The position numbers and the translations under genes are program-made. This document shows, piece after piece, positions 44,050-55,148 of a DNA stretch of 64,000 bases. This DNA comes from Terfezia claveryi. Lineage: Eukaryota; Ascomycota; Pezizomycetes; Pezizales; Pezizaceae. The stretch is from assembly GCA_015179025.1 (NCBI GenBank), contig WHUX01000204.1, positions 27,855 through 91,854 on the forward strand, in the 5' to 3' direction. Positions within the stretch are counted from its first letter, which is position 1; every line of letters starts with the position of its first letter. The notes under the pieces were generated by a model. It was not told where the DNA came from and searched no databases. It saw only the letters and a program-made list of their open reading frames with translations.

Positions 44050-44128
44050 ATGAGCTCACCCGACAGCCACATCATTGAAATTATCAAGATACCGCTCAAT
44101 TTTCTCATACTCGCGGGTGGCCCGGAAC
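44050..44128. repeat. GC-rich repeat R2-like
   Basis: GAGCTCACCCGACAGCCACA, then CTCAATTTTCTCATACTCGC and GGGTGGCCCGGAACAT. Matches 18290-18372 with a small deletion. Confidence 0.8.
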
Positions 44129-44332
44129 ATAGCGATTGAAAAATGTCATTGATGGTCAGCAGTTTGATATCGCTCAGAATGAGGCTTCTGAATAATGTTG
44201 TAGAACAACCGCTTTGCATTTGTACCATGACGAGCAATTCTAGGAATATATACTGAAACGAATTCTCTCACTTCACATTTAGCTATCTCATGAGTTTTTC
44301 TGTACTTGATGCTCATTTGGATACGCGCTCAA

Positions 44333-44369
44333 AACAAAACAAAACAAAACAAAACAAAAAAAATTTGAG
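44333..44369 (+). repeat. (AAAAC)n microsatellite
   Basis: Five to six perfect CAAAA units ending in an A run. Confidence 0.9.
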
Positions 44370-44554
44370 TATGAACTCGAGCTATTACCCTAAACTCGGG
44401 TAAACATTGGAGGAGGATCCAGCACAGCAGAAGCAGGATACTGAATTCCACTTTGGAGAATTTCTGGAGCTTCTTGCTGGTATATATATTAGATTTTCTT
44501 AAATAGCTGACTTTACTTGAGCGGTCACATTCAACAAGTTACATTTCCTCCATA

Positions 44555-44692
44555 CTCGCCCGGGCCGAATTCTCCCGCAAGGGGCCTGCGCCAGCCAGAA
44601 ATCGTGTGGACTCGCAGCTGGCCTGGGCATCTCACGGGAAGCCGGGGCTTCTCGCGAATATTTTGTTCTCGCGGGTGGCCCGGAACACATGA
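44555..44692. repeat. GC-rich repeat R1-like
   Basis: CATACTCGCCCGGGCCGAAT, TTCTCGCGAATATT and CTCGCGGGTGGCCCGGAACA. Shares blocks with R1 (15070-15185) and R2. Confidence 0.7.
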
Positions 44693-44699
44693 GATTGAA

Positions 44700-45180
44700 A
44701 CGTGAGTTGTTGTAGATGCCTGCTAAGTAGTATTTATTGGCTAAGGTGATTGTGATTTGGCTGGAGTATCTACAATTTCATCTTCCAAGCCTATAAGATT
44801 TTGGTTAGTTGCTGGCTGAAGGTCTTTGGTTAGATAAAGGTTAACAAGTACACTGTACTTGGTTCACAATTGATGCAGTGGTTTTGCAATAGCTTTTGAA
44901 TTTAACCTTTAATTATCGGTTTTTGGCATAGTCTTCTGTACTTTGGAAATTCCTACACTGACTCCATATCACCTACTTTAAAGACTACAACTGGCTGGAG
45001 AGGTGATCTTGTTCGATTAGGCCAATTAAGTCCACACACACTATATTTTTTCGTTATTTTTCGTCCATACTCAATTATTTTTCCATACCCCACAGTGTAC
45101 TTAAAGTTCGCCAACATACATTCTAGCTGAAATATTGTTCCCCCAATAATAGATAATAAATATCTTTTCCTAACATTCAT
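44700..45180 (-). pseudogene. Integrase C-terminal remnant
   Basis: The reverse ORF 44953-45180 ends FKVGDMESV, like the post-catalytic 'GDLV' strand of the 57.2-kb integrase (FIIGDLVSL). Flanking DNA (44715-44900) resembles 42750-42960 (TGTAGATGCCTGC.., GAGTATCTACAA), so this is a second relic of the same element family. Confidence 0.5.
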
Positions 45181-47087
45181 AAGGAACCTATTAAGTTAAA
45201 AAACCAGTTCTAGTCGCTTGTTGTATATATATATATATACTATATTACTTACACAAATACGTATTACGGTAGAAATCACACCAAATCTTTGCCCAGTGAC
45301 GAAGAACTCGAATGCTCTCTCTTCCAGTAATTATCTCTATCATTCCTACTCACTTTCAGACCATTACCTGAATTTTAAGCCTATAAAGGTCATCCCTTAT
45401 ATCGATCATAGGGGAGTATCATCAAATCGCAAGCGATGTAGAGTATCAACGTAGAGGTAGGGTACTGATGAAAGCCTTCTTGTGTTCAACTGGTGAAAAA
45501 AGGTTCCATAGGTTGGATTGGAGATCTGGAATTCTAGCTGGCACGGGAGCAGCATACAGCTGGGCCTGGCATATGATGCTTGTGTATGGATATACATAAC
45601 GAACTTGAATGGTAGAAGAGTAAGTAAGGTAGAGTAGTCAGATAGAAAGGTAAATAAACCGATGTAAAAACCAAGGGCAGGTGTTGTAATGTATTGATAT
45701 CGAGGCAGATTATTTTACTGAGACAGTGATAAAACTAATTGCCCGCGAGAGGCATAGTGGGTATGCCATGGCGCCCGTGGGCGGCCCAGAACATATATAC
45801 GTACGTATAGGAATAACCCAAAAATAAAAAATAATTAATCGGAACAAGGAAATACAATTATAGGATAATTCCCCTCGATATACGTACGCGTCATGATCAC
45901 AATATTATATTATATGCATGAGCTGCCATTCTCCCCACAACCTTCCCCCATCTCAAGTGATCATCCTCAACAAAGAGCCACCGTCTCTCTTCCCTACTAG
46001 CAGCTCGCTGCAGGAATCTGTTCTGAGGACACCGTCTTTCCTGAGTTTAACTGCGTCAACCACATCCTCCCCCTCCTTATCGATGTATTCATGCTTGCAT
46101 TTGCTGCTTCGTGGAATCTCTTCACATACTACCTAGTTATTGGAGTGCCGCGGGACTGGAATGGCGAGTGTGAATTGTCGATTCTCTTTCTCAATTGACT
46201 TTTGAACTTGGTAACGATAGAAACCAAAATACTTATTTCCAATCTTGACTTCGTATTCATCGGCGTTGTTCGGGTCAGTATTAAGGAGATTGCCCAGATT
46301 CTGTCGACAGAGAATGACGCCTCATCTTGTTGGAACGCACATCCGGAACACCCTCCGCGCTGTCTTACCCTGAACTCTCATGTATATAGACACCGCTCCG
46401 TAACTGTATTTTCTATATAATTAAGCAAGGCTTCAATTCGCCTCGTTCTCACTCGTATCATTATTCTTCTAGTTCTATTGTCCTCCTCGCAAATTACCAT
46501 CTGCCTGTACAATCACCAAACTTCATTTTTCCTCCCCGAACAACAAAATTTTCTCACGATAATCCCATCAAGTTTCAGTATCCTACTCAACCTTCCTGAA
46601 TGATATTTTCCTCTACTTCATATACTATTACCCTACCTCATACTCTCTCATCATCCTTCTGATGTCAACAACGACATCCCCCTCAGCCCACTCTTCGAAA
46701 TCGTTACGCTTCTCATTTTCTTTTCCGTTTTCTTACCGATCTTCGTTGCCCTCCGGTCGAAGGGACCAAATATGATGGTACTTCTCTCCTAACGGAGGAA
46801 AATACGTAAGTGACCGGTGGTGCGAGGGCAAGAACGAGCTGGTCGTCAAGAAATAGAAATAGAGTTGATAATTCGCGAAGAAAAATAAACAAACTAGAGA
46901 ATCTGCTGTGCACCCGTGCTCGCCGCCGTTGCCGCTGCTGCTCGCTAGGACCACTTCCGCTGCCTAACAAGATATTCCCACATATCTTTTGTTACATCTT
47001 TAACTTGAATTAGCTCTGAGGTTGCATCATCTTGCGGCCACTTTGCAGTAGTATGTTCGTAAGTTTCATCACGTTCCCGCCACGCCA
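45181..47087. other. Intergenic, no gene recognised
   Basis: A (TA)n run at 45225-45240, GC-rich repeat R3 (second copy) at 45738-45803, and pyrimidine-rich stretches at 45930-46110 and 46430-46750. ORFs in these tracts are compositional. No gene is supported. Confidence 0.4.
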
Positions 47088-47366
47088 TCAATTGGTCCCA
47101 CGAGGGACGGTGTCATCTGGGCGTGCCCATAGTGGCGTCCGGACGCCACACAAATCGTTCCTGATGACTTGTGTCCTCAACGGTCTTATTTTTTGGTTGC
47201 TGCTGGTCATGATACTTCTCCTCAGCTCCGCTGCGATGGTATCCAGTCTATTATTCAATTGGACCTCCATGCTTTCCATCTTCTGTTCCAACTTCTCCAT
47301 CTTTTGGTCAATTCTCTTCTCCCTCTTCTGCATCTCCCCCATCAGTCTTCGTTCAACCCTCTCCAC
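47088..47366 (-). pseudogene. Coiled-coil ORF fragment
   Basis: About 92 codons: a charged coiled coil (MEKLEQKMESMEVQLNNRL) and then a tail, VIRNDLCGVRTPLW. The tail is also found in the plus-strand copy A product at 3050-3090 (IRNDFSGVRMPLW) and rests on a shared DNA segment with GTGGCGTCCGGA. It is probably part of a mobile element. The frame continues into CGTCCCTCGTGGGAC (about 47093-47107). Confidence 0.45.
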
Positions 47367-47632
47367 CTTCTCGTCAATCTTCTTCTCTCCATCTGCAACA
47401 CATCAAGCGCTGGTTTGGGGCAGGCCGTAGCAAGAAGCGTATCGGAGCGTTTGAAATCCAGTCCCGGCATCAACATGTTTAGCGCAGGATCTGAGTCCTC
47501 TCAGAACTCCTGGCTCTTACTTCCTCCTCTTGAGATTCTGGCGCCTGCACTTCCGTATATTCTGTTATGCCACAAGGCTGATGGGGGTGGGAAAATACCC
47601 GATTTCATGAACGTCAGTTCATTATCGCGCTG

Positions 47633-48100
47633 TCAATAGTTGCTTAAACAGACGTAACTATTTCTGTCTTCACGTGTCCGTCGTAATAAAGGGCCTGGAG
47701 CATCATCTAATAAATTTGTTGATGGGATGAAAAGTATCGGGTACTCATTGGAAAACGTACCTACAGTGCCAGCACAAAATCCGATGAGCCACCTCAAATC
47801 CATTGGGGAAAACCACGTTGCAAAGCTAGAAAGTTCTGCAAGTGTAAAAATGATATCCGCACTAGTAAGATGTGGGAGCTCAAAAATACCTGTGTATGGG
47901 ATGGTCAGCTGAGCATGTGTAGTGGTGATAGCACCTGCTGAGTCTATCCCGAACTCCTGCTCGCACCGTGGGACAAGTGGTGGGGTGTACCTGGTGATTC
48001 TTTGGGGAGGGGCCATGCTCCAGCCAATGGACCTCGCTATTAACCTTCTCTGCATCAGCAACTGGAGTCCGAGAGATGTAGTTATTTCATTCAACATCAT
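47633..48100 (-). CDS. Unrecognised ORF
   Basis: 155 codons from ATG 48100 with ordinary amino-acid composition (IARSIGWSMAPPQRITRYTP, then TTTHAQLTIPYTGIFELPHL). No domain is recognised. It may be an exon of a larger reverse-strand gene or an element fragment; no clear splice partners were found. Confidence 0.35.
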   Translation of the reverse strand: MMLNEITTSLGLQLLMQRRLIARSIGWSMAPPQRITRYTPPLVPRCEQEFGIDSAGAITTTHAQLTIPYTGIFELPHLTSADIIFTLAELSSFATWFSPMDLRWLIGFCAGTVGTFSNEYPILFIPSTNLLDDAPGPLLRRTREDRNSYVCLSNY

Positions 48101-48479
48101 TTCTATTTCAAGGTTAGCTTATGTCCTTATTTATACCAATAATATCTTGATAATTACCATCCATCTGGTGGAGTTGTGTAATATTAACAGGGAAGTTCGG
48201 CACCATAGTAAGGCAGTTGTAGGAAGGATCTGTGTTGTTGGCACTGACATGATGGCGAATGTCTGTTCAGCGAGGAGGCAAATGACCGTATACAGAGGTC
48301 TCTCGATATAAGCATACATTCGCCAGTCCCATATAGTAAATAAGCATATTTTGGATACAAGAATATTCTTATTTTATTCGCTTAGTCACCATATATATGC
48401 TTGTGTCAAGAAAAGCACTAAACCACAAATAGACACTTATCAATAAGAAATCACCCTACAGAATTGCATTTCCTGAGAT
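48101..48479. other. Intergenic, no gene recognised
   Basis: AT-rich with short ORFs only. Confidence 0.3.
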
Positions 48480-49383
48480 AATCCTAATGCGATAATAACT
48501 GAATCCTATAATCGAGGTGCCAACCAGACTAATAATTGAGGGTCACTCAATCTTGAATGAATATTTTCAGTTTAGAATATCGATTACAATTTTCAATTTA
48601 ATTGCTTGATTATTTTAAGACTGAATATTCTTATTCATACTTATTAACTTATACAGAATTTCAAGAGATACTATGGTTTCAAGATTTAGGGAATATCGGT
48701 ATTAGAATGAGAGTACCATTATAATCATCATAGTAGACAAACAAAATAGAAGTCAAAAAAATCTATAATACCAGGAATTCCTATAGAGTCTCCTACTATA
48801 GCAATTTAGTATGAAACCTATTAGTGTAGTTACTACCTCATATAATCTAGTACTGACTACTAGATAATCTTATGCTTCAGTTAATTCATACTAAACCTAC
48901 TAGTATAGTCACTACTTTTTATACTCTAGTACTAACCAGATAATCTTATACCTTAGTTAATTTGTACTAAACCTACTAGCATAGTCACTACTTTTTATAA
49001 TCTAGTGCTAGTAAGATAATCTAGACCTACTAGAGTTATCATTACTTCCTTCAGTCCAGTTCTACTCAGATAATCTCAAATAGTACTAAGCTATATTAGT
49101 GCAGTATTATAGAAACTCCAGTTATATACTAGTGCTATTATATATATATATGATGTGAATAATATATATAGGTTTCAGGATCTCATGAGATATATTTGTG
49201 CTTATTATTATATAAATGTTGGAGATTAAATAGATCTTAGTACTCAAATTGATATATTTCTTGCTTATAATCTATATATTCTATGTATATATATAATAAT
49301 AGTACTACTATATAACTTAAGTCTATAGTATATAATTCATATTGGAAATATCTAGTGTTCTTTATATATTCTAACAATTAACA
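48480..49383. repeat. Very AT-rich flank with repeats of about 75-80 bp
   Basis: 48825-49065 contains about three units of ACTAAACCTACTAG..AGTCACTACTTTTTATA..TAGTACTA..CCAGATAATCTTAT, matching in reverse the unit at 21213-21333. 49100-49370 is nearly pure A/T. A single hAT-like MITE end (GTGCCAACCAGACTA) lies at 48519-48533. No gene. Confidence 0.7.
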
Positions 49384-49829
49384 TCAGCAAGAAAAAAGTG
49401 GCGTCCGGACGCACCGCCCAGCGTCTGGACGCAAGAGCTCGCGCGTGTGCGTCCTGTGCGTCCTGTGCGTCTGGACGCTGGCTGAGTTGCAACATAATCA
49501 GGACGCCCGGCTGAGTTGCAACACAATCAGGACGCCCGGCTGAGTTGCAATACAATCTGGACACTATTGGGGCAACCAAAGCCGTCCGGACGCTGGTTGG
49601 CATATTTCAATCTCTGGATATTAGAGTTCCTTCCCTTGGCATCATCATATTGTTAACGATATAGTTACAATGCACCCGCTTGTATGTACGACGCTGTAAT
49701 ACCAGCCAGGTGCGTAGCCACTATTGCAGCCATTGAATATGCATGCAGCGGAAATATCCATTGTATTCGCTAATAATTATATACACAGAAGCATTGCGTA
49801 ATAAATATATATATTGAACATGCACTCGC

Positions 49830-50000
49830 TGCCTCAATCGCTCTAACACTCGCTCTAATACTCGCTCCAATAGTCGCTCTAATACTCGCTCCAATAGTCG
49901 CTCTAATACTCGCTCTAATACTCGCTCTAATAGTCGCTCTAATACTCGCTCTATTGCTCGCTCTATTGCTCGCTCTGTTACTCGCTCCAATACTCCACTC
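49830..50000 (+). repeat. 12-bp minisatellite
   Basis: About 14 copies of a unit like CTCGCTCTAATA / GTCGCTCCAATA, with the variant TTGCTCGCTCTA. Mirrored at 60165-60350 as GAGCGAGTATTA. Confidence 0.9.
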
Positions 50001-50317
50001 AAATGCTCGCCGTAATGTGCTGGGATATAGAGCGAAGGGAAAATGCGCGGGGAAGGGAGGTATATTTACAGGAAAACCATAGTTGCCAAGGCCGACTGCT
50101 AAGGCCGACAATTTAGACTTTCCGAAGACAACGAGATAAGGGATAACAAGAGAAGTGGCATGACAGTGACCAATGGCGCTCAGCCCCCTTTCGCCCGCGG
50201 GTGCCGTACTATTCAATGCCTGGCCTGGTAATAGTCATATTGGGAAATGGTACTCGTGGTATTGAGATATGTGCGGAGTTCACGCTTTATGATATGTTTC
50301 GTAGGAATTCATGCATT

Positions 50318-50812
50318 CGCGGGCATATATATATATATATATATGTGCGAGAAACTCGTGCTTTTGGAGACATATATATATATGTGCGAGAAACTCGTGC
50401 CTTTGGAGACATATATATATATGCGAGAAATCCATGCATTCGCGAGCATATATATATATATGTGCGAGAAACTCGTGCTTTTGAAGACATATATATATAT
50501 ATGCGAGAAACTCGTGCTTTTGGAGACATATATATATATGTGCGAGAAACTCGTGCTTTTGGAGACATATATATATATATGCGAGAAATCCATGCATTCA
50601 CGGGCATATATATATATATATGCGAGAAACTCGTGCTTTTGAAGACATATATATATATATGCGAGAAACTCGTGCTTTTGGAGACATATATATATATGTG
50701 CGAGAAACTCGTGCTTTTGGAGACATATATATATATATGCGAGAAATCCATGCATTCGCGAGCATATATATATATATGTGCGAGAAACTCGTGCTTTTGG
50801 AGACATATATAT
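50318..50812 (+). repeat. AT-dinucleotide/GAAACTCGTGC minisatellite
   Basis: About 12 units of roughly 38-40 bp: (AT)n, GTGCGAGAAACTCGTGCTTT, GGAGAC. Alternate units have GCGAGAAATCCATGCATTCG and GAGC. The higher-order pattern suggests duplication of blocks of several units. Long ORFs on both strands here are repeat artefacts. Confidence 0.92.
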
Positions 50813-51304
50813 GTTCTGGTCCGTTCCGGGATTCCAGGCCATACCGGTATGGACCGGGCCGTTCCAGGATTGCCCGGGCCATACCGGTATGGACCGGGCC
50901 GTTGCGAGATTGCGAGATTACCCAGGCCGTTCCGGGATGGCATAAATATTCATATCTTCTTATATTTCCTTACGCATTTGGCCTAACCAACGTAAATCAT
51001 TTGATGCTATATTCCTAGATTCATGTCTACCTTAACCTCTACCCTCTACGCAGTCACCATCCCATTCCAAACTCCAACACAAATGGTCTCCCAGCATAGC
51101 CGCGCTTGTTCTTGTAGTTCACCTGCATTATATGCATTTTGAAATAATCCATTTTATTCTCATGATTATCTAATAAGGCTATCTAACACGCTGCGCCCCA
51201 AAACCCCCATCTGTACCAGCCTTCACATCCACGTCTCTAGAATCCTAGATTCGCCGTCCATATAAGCCTGCAATTCACTGTCCATATTAGCCTGGATATC
51301 CGCT

Positions 51305-51645
51305 AGAATTAAGGAAGCAAATCAGCCTAGCAAATCAGCCTAGAATCGAGCGAGCAAATCAGCCTAGAATCGAGCAAGCAAATCAGCCTAGAATCGAGCG
51401 AGGAAATCAGCCTAGAATTGAGCGAGGAAATCAGCAGAGAATTGAGCAAGGATATTACCGAATCGAGCGAGGAAATCAGCCTACAATCGAGCGAGCAAAT
51501 CAGTGAGAAAATGAGCGAGCAAACCAGCATAGAATTGAGCAAGCAAATCAGCCTAGAATTGAGAGAGGAAATCAGCAGAGAATTGAGCAAGGAAATTACC
51601 ACTGGCATACAATCGAGCGAGGAAATCAGTCTAGAATCTTATGTC
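51305..51645 (+). repeat. 24-bp minisatellite
   Basis: About 13 units of GAGCAAGCAAATCAGCCTAG plus AATC, with variants (GAGCGAGGAAATCAGCAGAG). Related units recur in the same orientation at 53578-53760. Confidence 0.88.
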
Positions 51646-51825
51646 AAAAGGCAAAACGAGTTACCCCAGTTCACTATACTCCGAGCGCCATCACACTACT
51701 TCTTAGGTCGCCCTCATTGTAGACTTGTGGTTTGGTGGAGATATAGTGAACTGGAGCATTAAGGAATAGATACCCGACAACCCTGCTCCCGGTCCGCCGA
51801 TAGTGATATTAAGGCAATTAACTTC

Positions 51826-51908
51826 TTGCCTCCACTGGGAATCGAACTCGGGCCCTCAATAAATAAACATAAACTGTAAAGTAAAGAACTTACCACTGCG
51901 CTATGCCT
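51826..51908 (-). ncRNA. tRNA-like sequence (possible SINE head)
   Basis: The reverse strand has a perfect A-box match, TAGCGCAGTGG (51903-51893), and a near-perfect B-box, AGTTCGATTCC (51848-51838), with tRNA-like spacing. The acceptor and T stems pair poorly, so it is not a canonical tRNA. A tRNA-derived SINE or tRNA pseudogene fits best. Confidence 0.4.
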
Positions 51909-52024
51909 ACTGTCAGTTTCAAATACTATAGTGCTATATTCTGCTAAAACTCGTTACTTTTTCTACTTGCCAATTCAATTGTAGAGACAGGCGCATAGAG
52001 ATAGGAAACATATAGCGACAGGAA

Positions 52025-53515
52025 ACATACAGTAGCATGGATATTTGCTCGCTCTATATGCTAGCCTAGATATTTGCTCGCCCTATATGCCAGCTTGGAT
52101 ATTTGCTCGTTCTACATGCCAGCCTGGATATTCGTTCGCTCTATATATCGGTCTGGATATTCACTCGCTCTATATGTTAGCCTGGATATTCGCTCGCTCA
52201 ATATGCCTGCCTGGATATTCGCTCACTCCATATATCAGCCTGGATATTTGCTTGCCCTATATATCAGCCTGGATATTTGCTCGCCCCAAATATCAGCCTG
52301 GATATTTGCTGGCCCTAGATATTAGCCTGGATAACCCCCTCCGGTGAGCCTGGATATTCCCCCTATATCTCGCTGGATATTCGCTCGCTCCATATGCTAA
52401 CCTGAATATTCGCTCGCGCTGGATATCAGCCTGGATATTCCCCCTATATCTCGCTGGATATTCGCTCGCTCCATATGCCAACCTGAATATTCGCTCGCGC
52501 TGGATATCAGCCTGGATATCAGCCTGCATATTCGCTCGCCCTAGATATTAGCCTGGATATTCGCTCGCTCCATATGCCAGCCTGAATATTCGCTCGCTCT
52601 ATATGTTAGCCTGGATATTCGCTTGCTCTACATGTTAGCCTGGATATTTGCTCGCTCTATATGTTAGCCTGGATATTCACTCGCTCTACATGTCAGCCTG
52701 GATATTCGCTCACCCTGAATATCAGCCTATATATTTGCTCGACCTAGATATCAGCCTGGATATTTGCTCACTCTATATGTCAGCCTGGATATTCGCTCAC
52801 CCTATATGTCAGCCTGGATATTCGCTTGCCCTATATATCAGCCTGGATATTTGCTTGCCCCATATATCAGCCTGGATATTTGCTCGCCCCCTATATCAGC
52901 CTGGATATTTGCTCGCTCTATATGCCAGCCTAGATATTCGCTCGCCCTGGATATCAGCCTGGATATTAGCTCGCCCTGGATATCAGCCTGCATATTCGTT
53001 CGCCCTAGATATTAGCCTGGATATTTGCTCGCTCCATATGCCAGCCTGAATATTCGCTCGCTCTATATGTTAGCCTGGATATTCGCTCGCTCTACATGTT
53101 AGCCTGGATATTCGCTCGCTCTATATGTTAGCCTGGATATTTGCTCGCTCTATATGTCAGCCTGAATATTCGCTCGCCTAATATGTCAGCCTGGATATTC
53201 GCTCGCCCTATATGTCAGCCTAGATATTCACTTGCCCTATATGTTAGCTTGGATATTTGCTCGCTCTAGATATCAGCCTGGATAACCGCCTCCGGTGAGC
53301 CTGGATATTCCCCCTATATCTCGCTGGATATTCGCTTGCTTCATATACCAACCTGAATATTCACTCACGCTGGATATCAGCCTGAATATTCCCCCTATAT
53401 CTCGCTGGATATTCACTCACTCCATATGCCAACCTGAATATTCGCTCGCACTGGATATCAGCCGGGATATTCGCTTGCCCTATATGTCAGCTGGGATATT
53501 CGATTGCCGGTACAA
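52025..53515 (+). repeat. 29-bp satellite, about 50 units
   Basis: The unit is GCCTGGATATTCGCTCGCTC plus TATATGTTA, with frequent variants at the TTCGCTCGC and TATATGTTA parts. A distinctive block, GGATAACCCCCTCCGGTGAG, followed by CCCCCTATATCTCGCTGGAT occurs at 52328-52480 and again at 53280-53415, showing a higher-order repeat of about 950 bp. Confidence 0.93.
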
Positions 53516-53577
53516 TGCGGGAGAAAATAAATAACAACTTCATACCAATTGAAATTGGCAACTTCGTTGCCAATAAT

Positions 53578-53760
53578 TGAGCGAGCAAATCAGTATATAA
53601 TCGAGCGAGCAAATCAGCCTAGAATCGAGCAGCAAATCAGCATACCATCGAGTGAGCAAATCAGCCTAGAATCGAGCAAGCAAATCAGTAAGAAAATGAG
53701 CGAGCAAATGAGCAAGAAAATGAGCGAGCAAACCAGGGTAGAATTGAGCGAGCAAAATTA
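53578..53760 (+). repeat. 24-bp minisatellite, second block
   Basis: Units such as ATCGAGCGAGCAAATCAGCC and ATGAGCGAGCAAACCAG, related to 51305-51645. Confidence 0.88.
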
Positions 53761-53997
53761 TTTGGAAGGAATGAACAGGAGAAAAGCTCTAAGTCCCAGC
53801 CGGGCACACCTTGGAAATAGTGACTTGCCATGTCTTGCTGCCAGCCATTACAGTCGGATCAACTGGCGCTGCCTTAAAACCAGATTACATGTCTTACCTA
53901 CAATCATCCCGCTGCGTCGGTTGGGGCTCCTCCTGCAATTGGCAAAACCTAGCACAAAGGAGGAAATACCCATATATGGGAAACGAATGAGAAGACA

Positions 53998-54306
53998 AAT
54001 ATATAGAAATGATAGCTTTTCGGCCTCTATATATATATGCAATTCATGCTTCCGCTGGCTCTAGATATTATATAGCACCAGCGGAAGCATGCAAAACACC
54101 AATACCTAAAGTTAGCGAAAGCATGAAAACCACTAATATATAGCACCAGCGGAAGCATGCAAAACACCAATACCTAGAGCTAGCGAAAGCATGAAAACCA
54201 CCAATATATAGCACCAGCGGAAGCATGCAAAACACCAATATCTAGAGCCAGCGGAAGCATGAATTGCATGCATATATAGAGGCCAAAAAGCCATCATTTC
54301 TATATC
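53998..54306. mobile_element. Small foldback with 68-bp tandem core
   Basis: Arms 53998-54069 and 54238-54306 are inverted (ATATAGAAATGATAGC, CGGCCTCTATATA, CATGCTTCCGCTGGCTC). The core has units of 68 bp beginning TATAGCACCAGCGGAAGCAT at 54071, 54139 and 54207. Further copies of the unit lie inverted at 55975-56100. Confidence 0.88.
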
Positions 54307-54533
54307 CCATGGACCGCTACTACAAGCTCCACATGCATTGCAGCAGCAACTAAGCTAGAAGCAGTAACAACACCAACAGTTGGCAGACACTGGTCTCTCG
54401 ATAGATACCCCTATAGCACAACATCCTCTCTTGTACAACATCTTCTATAGTACAACATTCTATAGCTAGAATAGCATACATCCACAGAATAACATCCATA
54501 ACATCCACCCATAAACACAACACCTCTATCAAT

Positions 54534-55148
54534 ATGCTTTACTTTATTATCATCTTCCTTACCATGTTGGCGGCAACTTTGGCCACTACCATAACTACGG
54601 CCAGACAGACGACTATTAATAGTCGGATAGATCTTGATGCAAAGCTGCAAAGATCTATAAATCTACAAGTTCTGGCGGAGTTTAAGGAGGAACGCGTTTT
54701 ATGGTATTGCACTGACCAATTGAAGCGTCTACGCATCGAGGAATACTGCCATGAGCAATTGACATGTCTTCAAGAAAAAAATATGCAAATACTACCCTTA
54801 CTAGCCTATCGTCCTCGTTACCCATTTTCTAAGTTAAAAAGAAAAAAGTTAGGTGGGCTGATGGGTGGGTTGACCCTGATTGTGGGTCAACAACGGATGC
54901 TGATGAATAGGATGATTGGAAGGGATCATGGAAAAAAAAAAAAAATATTAAAAAAAAAAAAAAAAAAAAAAAAAGTAGAGTTGGTTCTTTTTCTGGGGGG
55001 AGTTATTGTGGGAGGGTTTGGGGGGAGTTATTGTAAGGAGAGCTGGTGGTGGGAGAGCTTGGGGGGTTATTGTATAAGAGCTGGTGGCGGGAGGGACTGG
55101 CGGCGGGGGCAAGGGCTAGCAGCGGGAGGGACTGGGGGCAGGGGCTAG
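54534..55148 (+). CDS. Small ORF with hydrophobic N-terminus
   Basis: ATG at 54534 opens MLYFIIIFLTMLAATLATTI, a signal-anchor-like segment, followed by about 110 ordinary residues (LQVLAEFKEERVLWYCTDQL). It then runs into an A tract (54936-54975), where it becomes poly-Lys and then repeat-encoded Gly-rich sequence. Only the first 130 or so residues could be meaningful. No family is recognised. Confidence 0.3.
   Translation: MLYFIIIFLTMLAATLATTITTARQTTINSRIDLDAKLQRSINLQVLAEFKEERVLWYCTDQLKRLRIEEYCHEQLTCLQEKNMQILPLLAYRPRYPFSKLKRKKLGGLMGGLTLIVGQQRMLMNRMIGRDHGKKKKILKKKKKKKKVELVLFLGGVIVGGFGGSYCKESWWWESLGGYCIRAGGGRDWRRGQGLAAGGTGGRG

Larger units (their letters stand above)
49384..50945 (+). repeat. 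Left inverted arm
   Basis: Mirrors 59195-60872. Blocks: GCGTCCGGACGC and GCGTCCTGTGCGTCC (49400-49600), unique sequence to 49830, 12-bp repeats to 50000, unique sequence with TTCCGAAGACAACGAG (about 50117) to 50315, AT-rich minisatellite to 50810, and palindromic CCATACCGGTATGGACCGGG twice (about 50838 and 50880). Confidence 0.88.

Noticed and set aside
50201..50986. Long ORFs on both strands (YIYICARNSC-type repeats)
   Set aside because: They arise from a minisatellite whose unit length keeps several frames open; both strands and several frames are open at once.
52025..53515. CRISPR-like regular repeat of 29 bp
   Set aside because: Units are contiguous without unique spacers, vary continuously, and the DNA is eukaryotic. 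It is a satellite.
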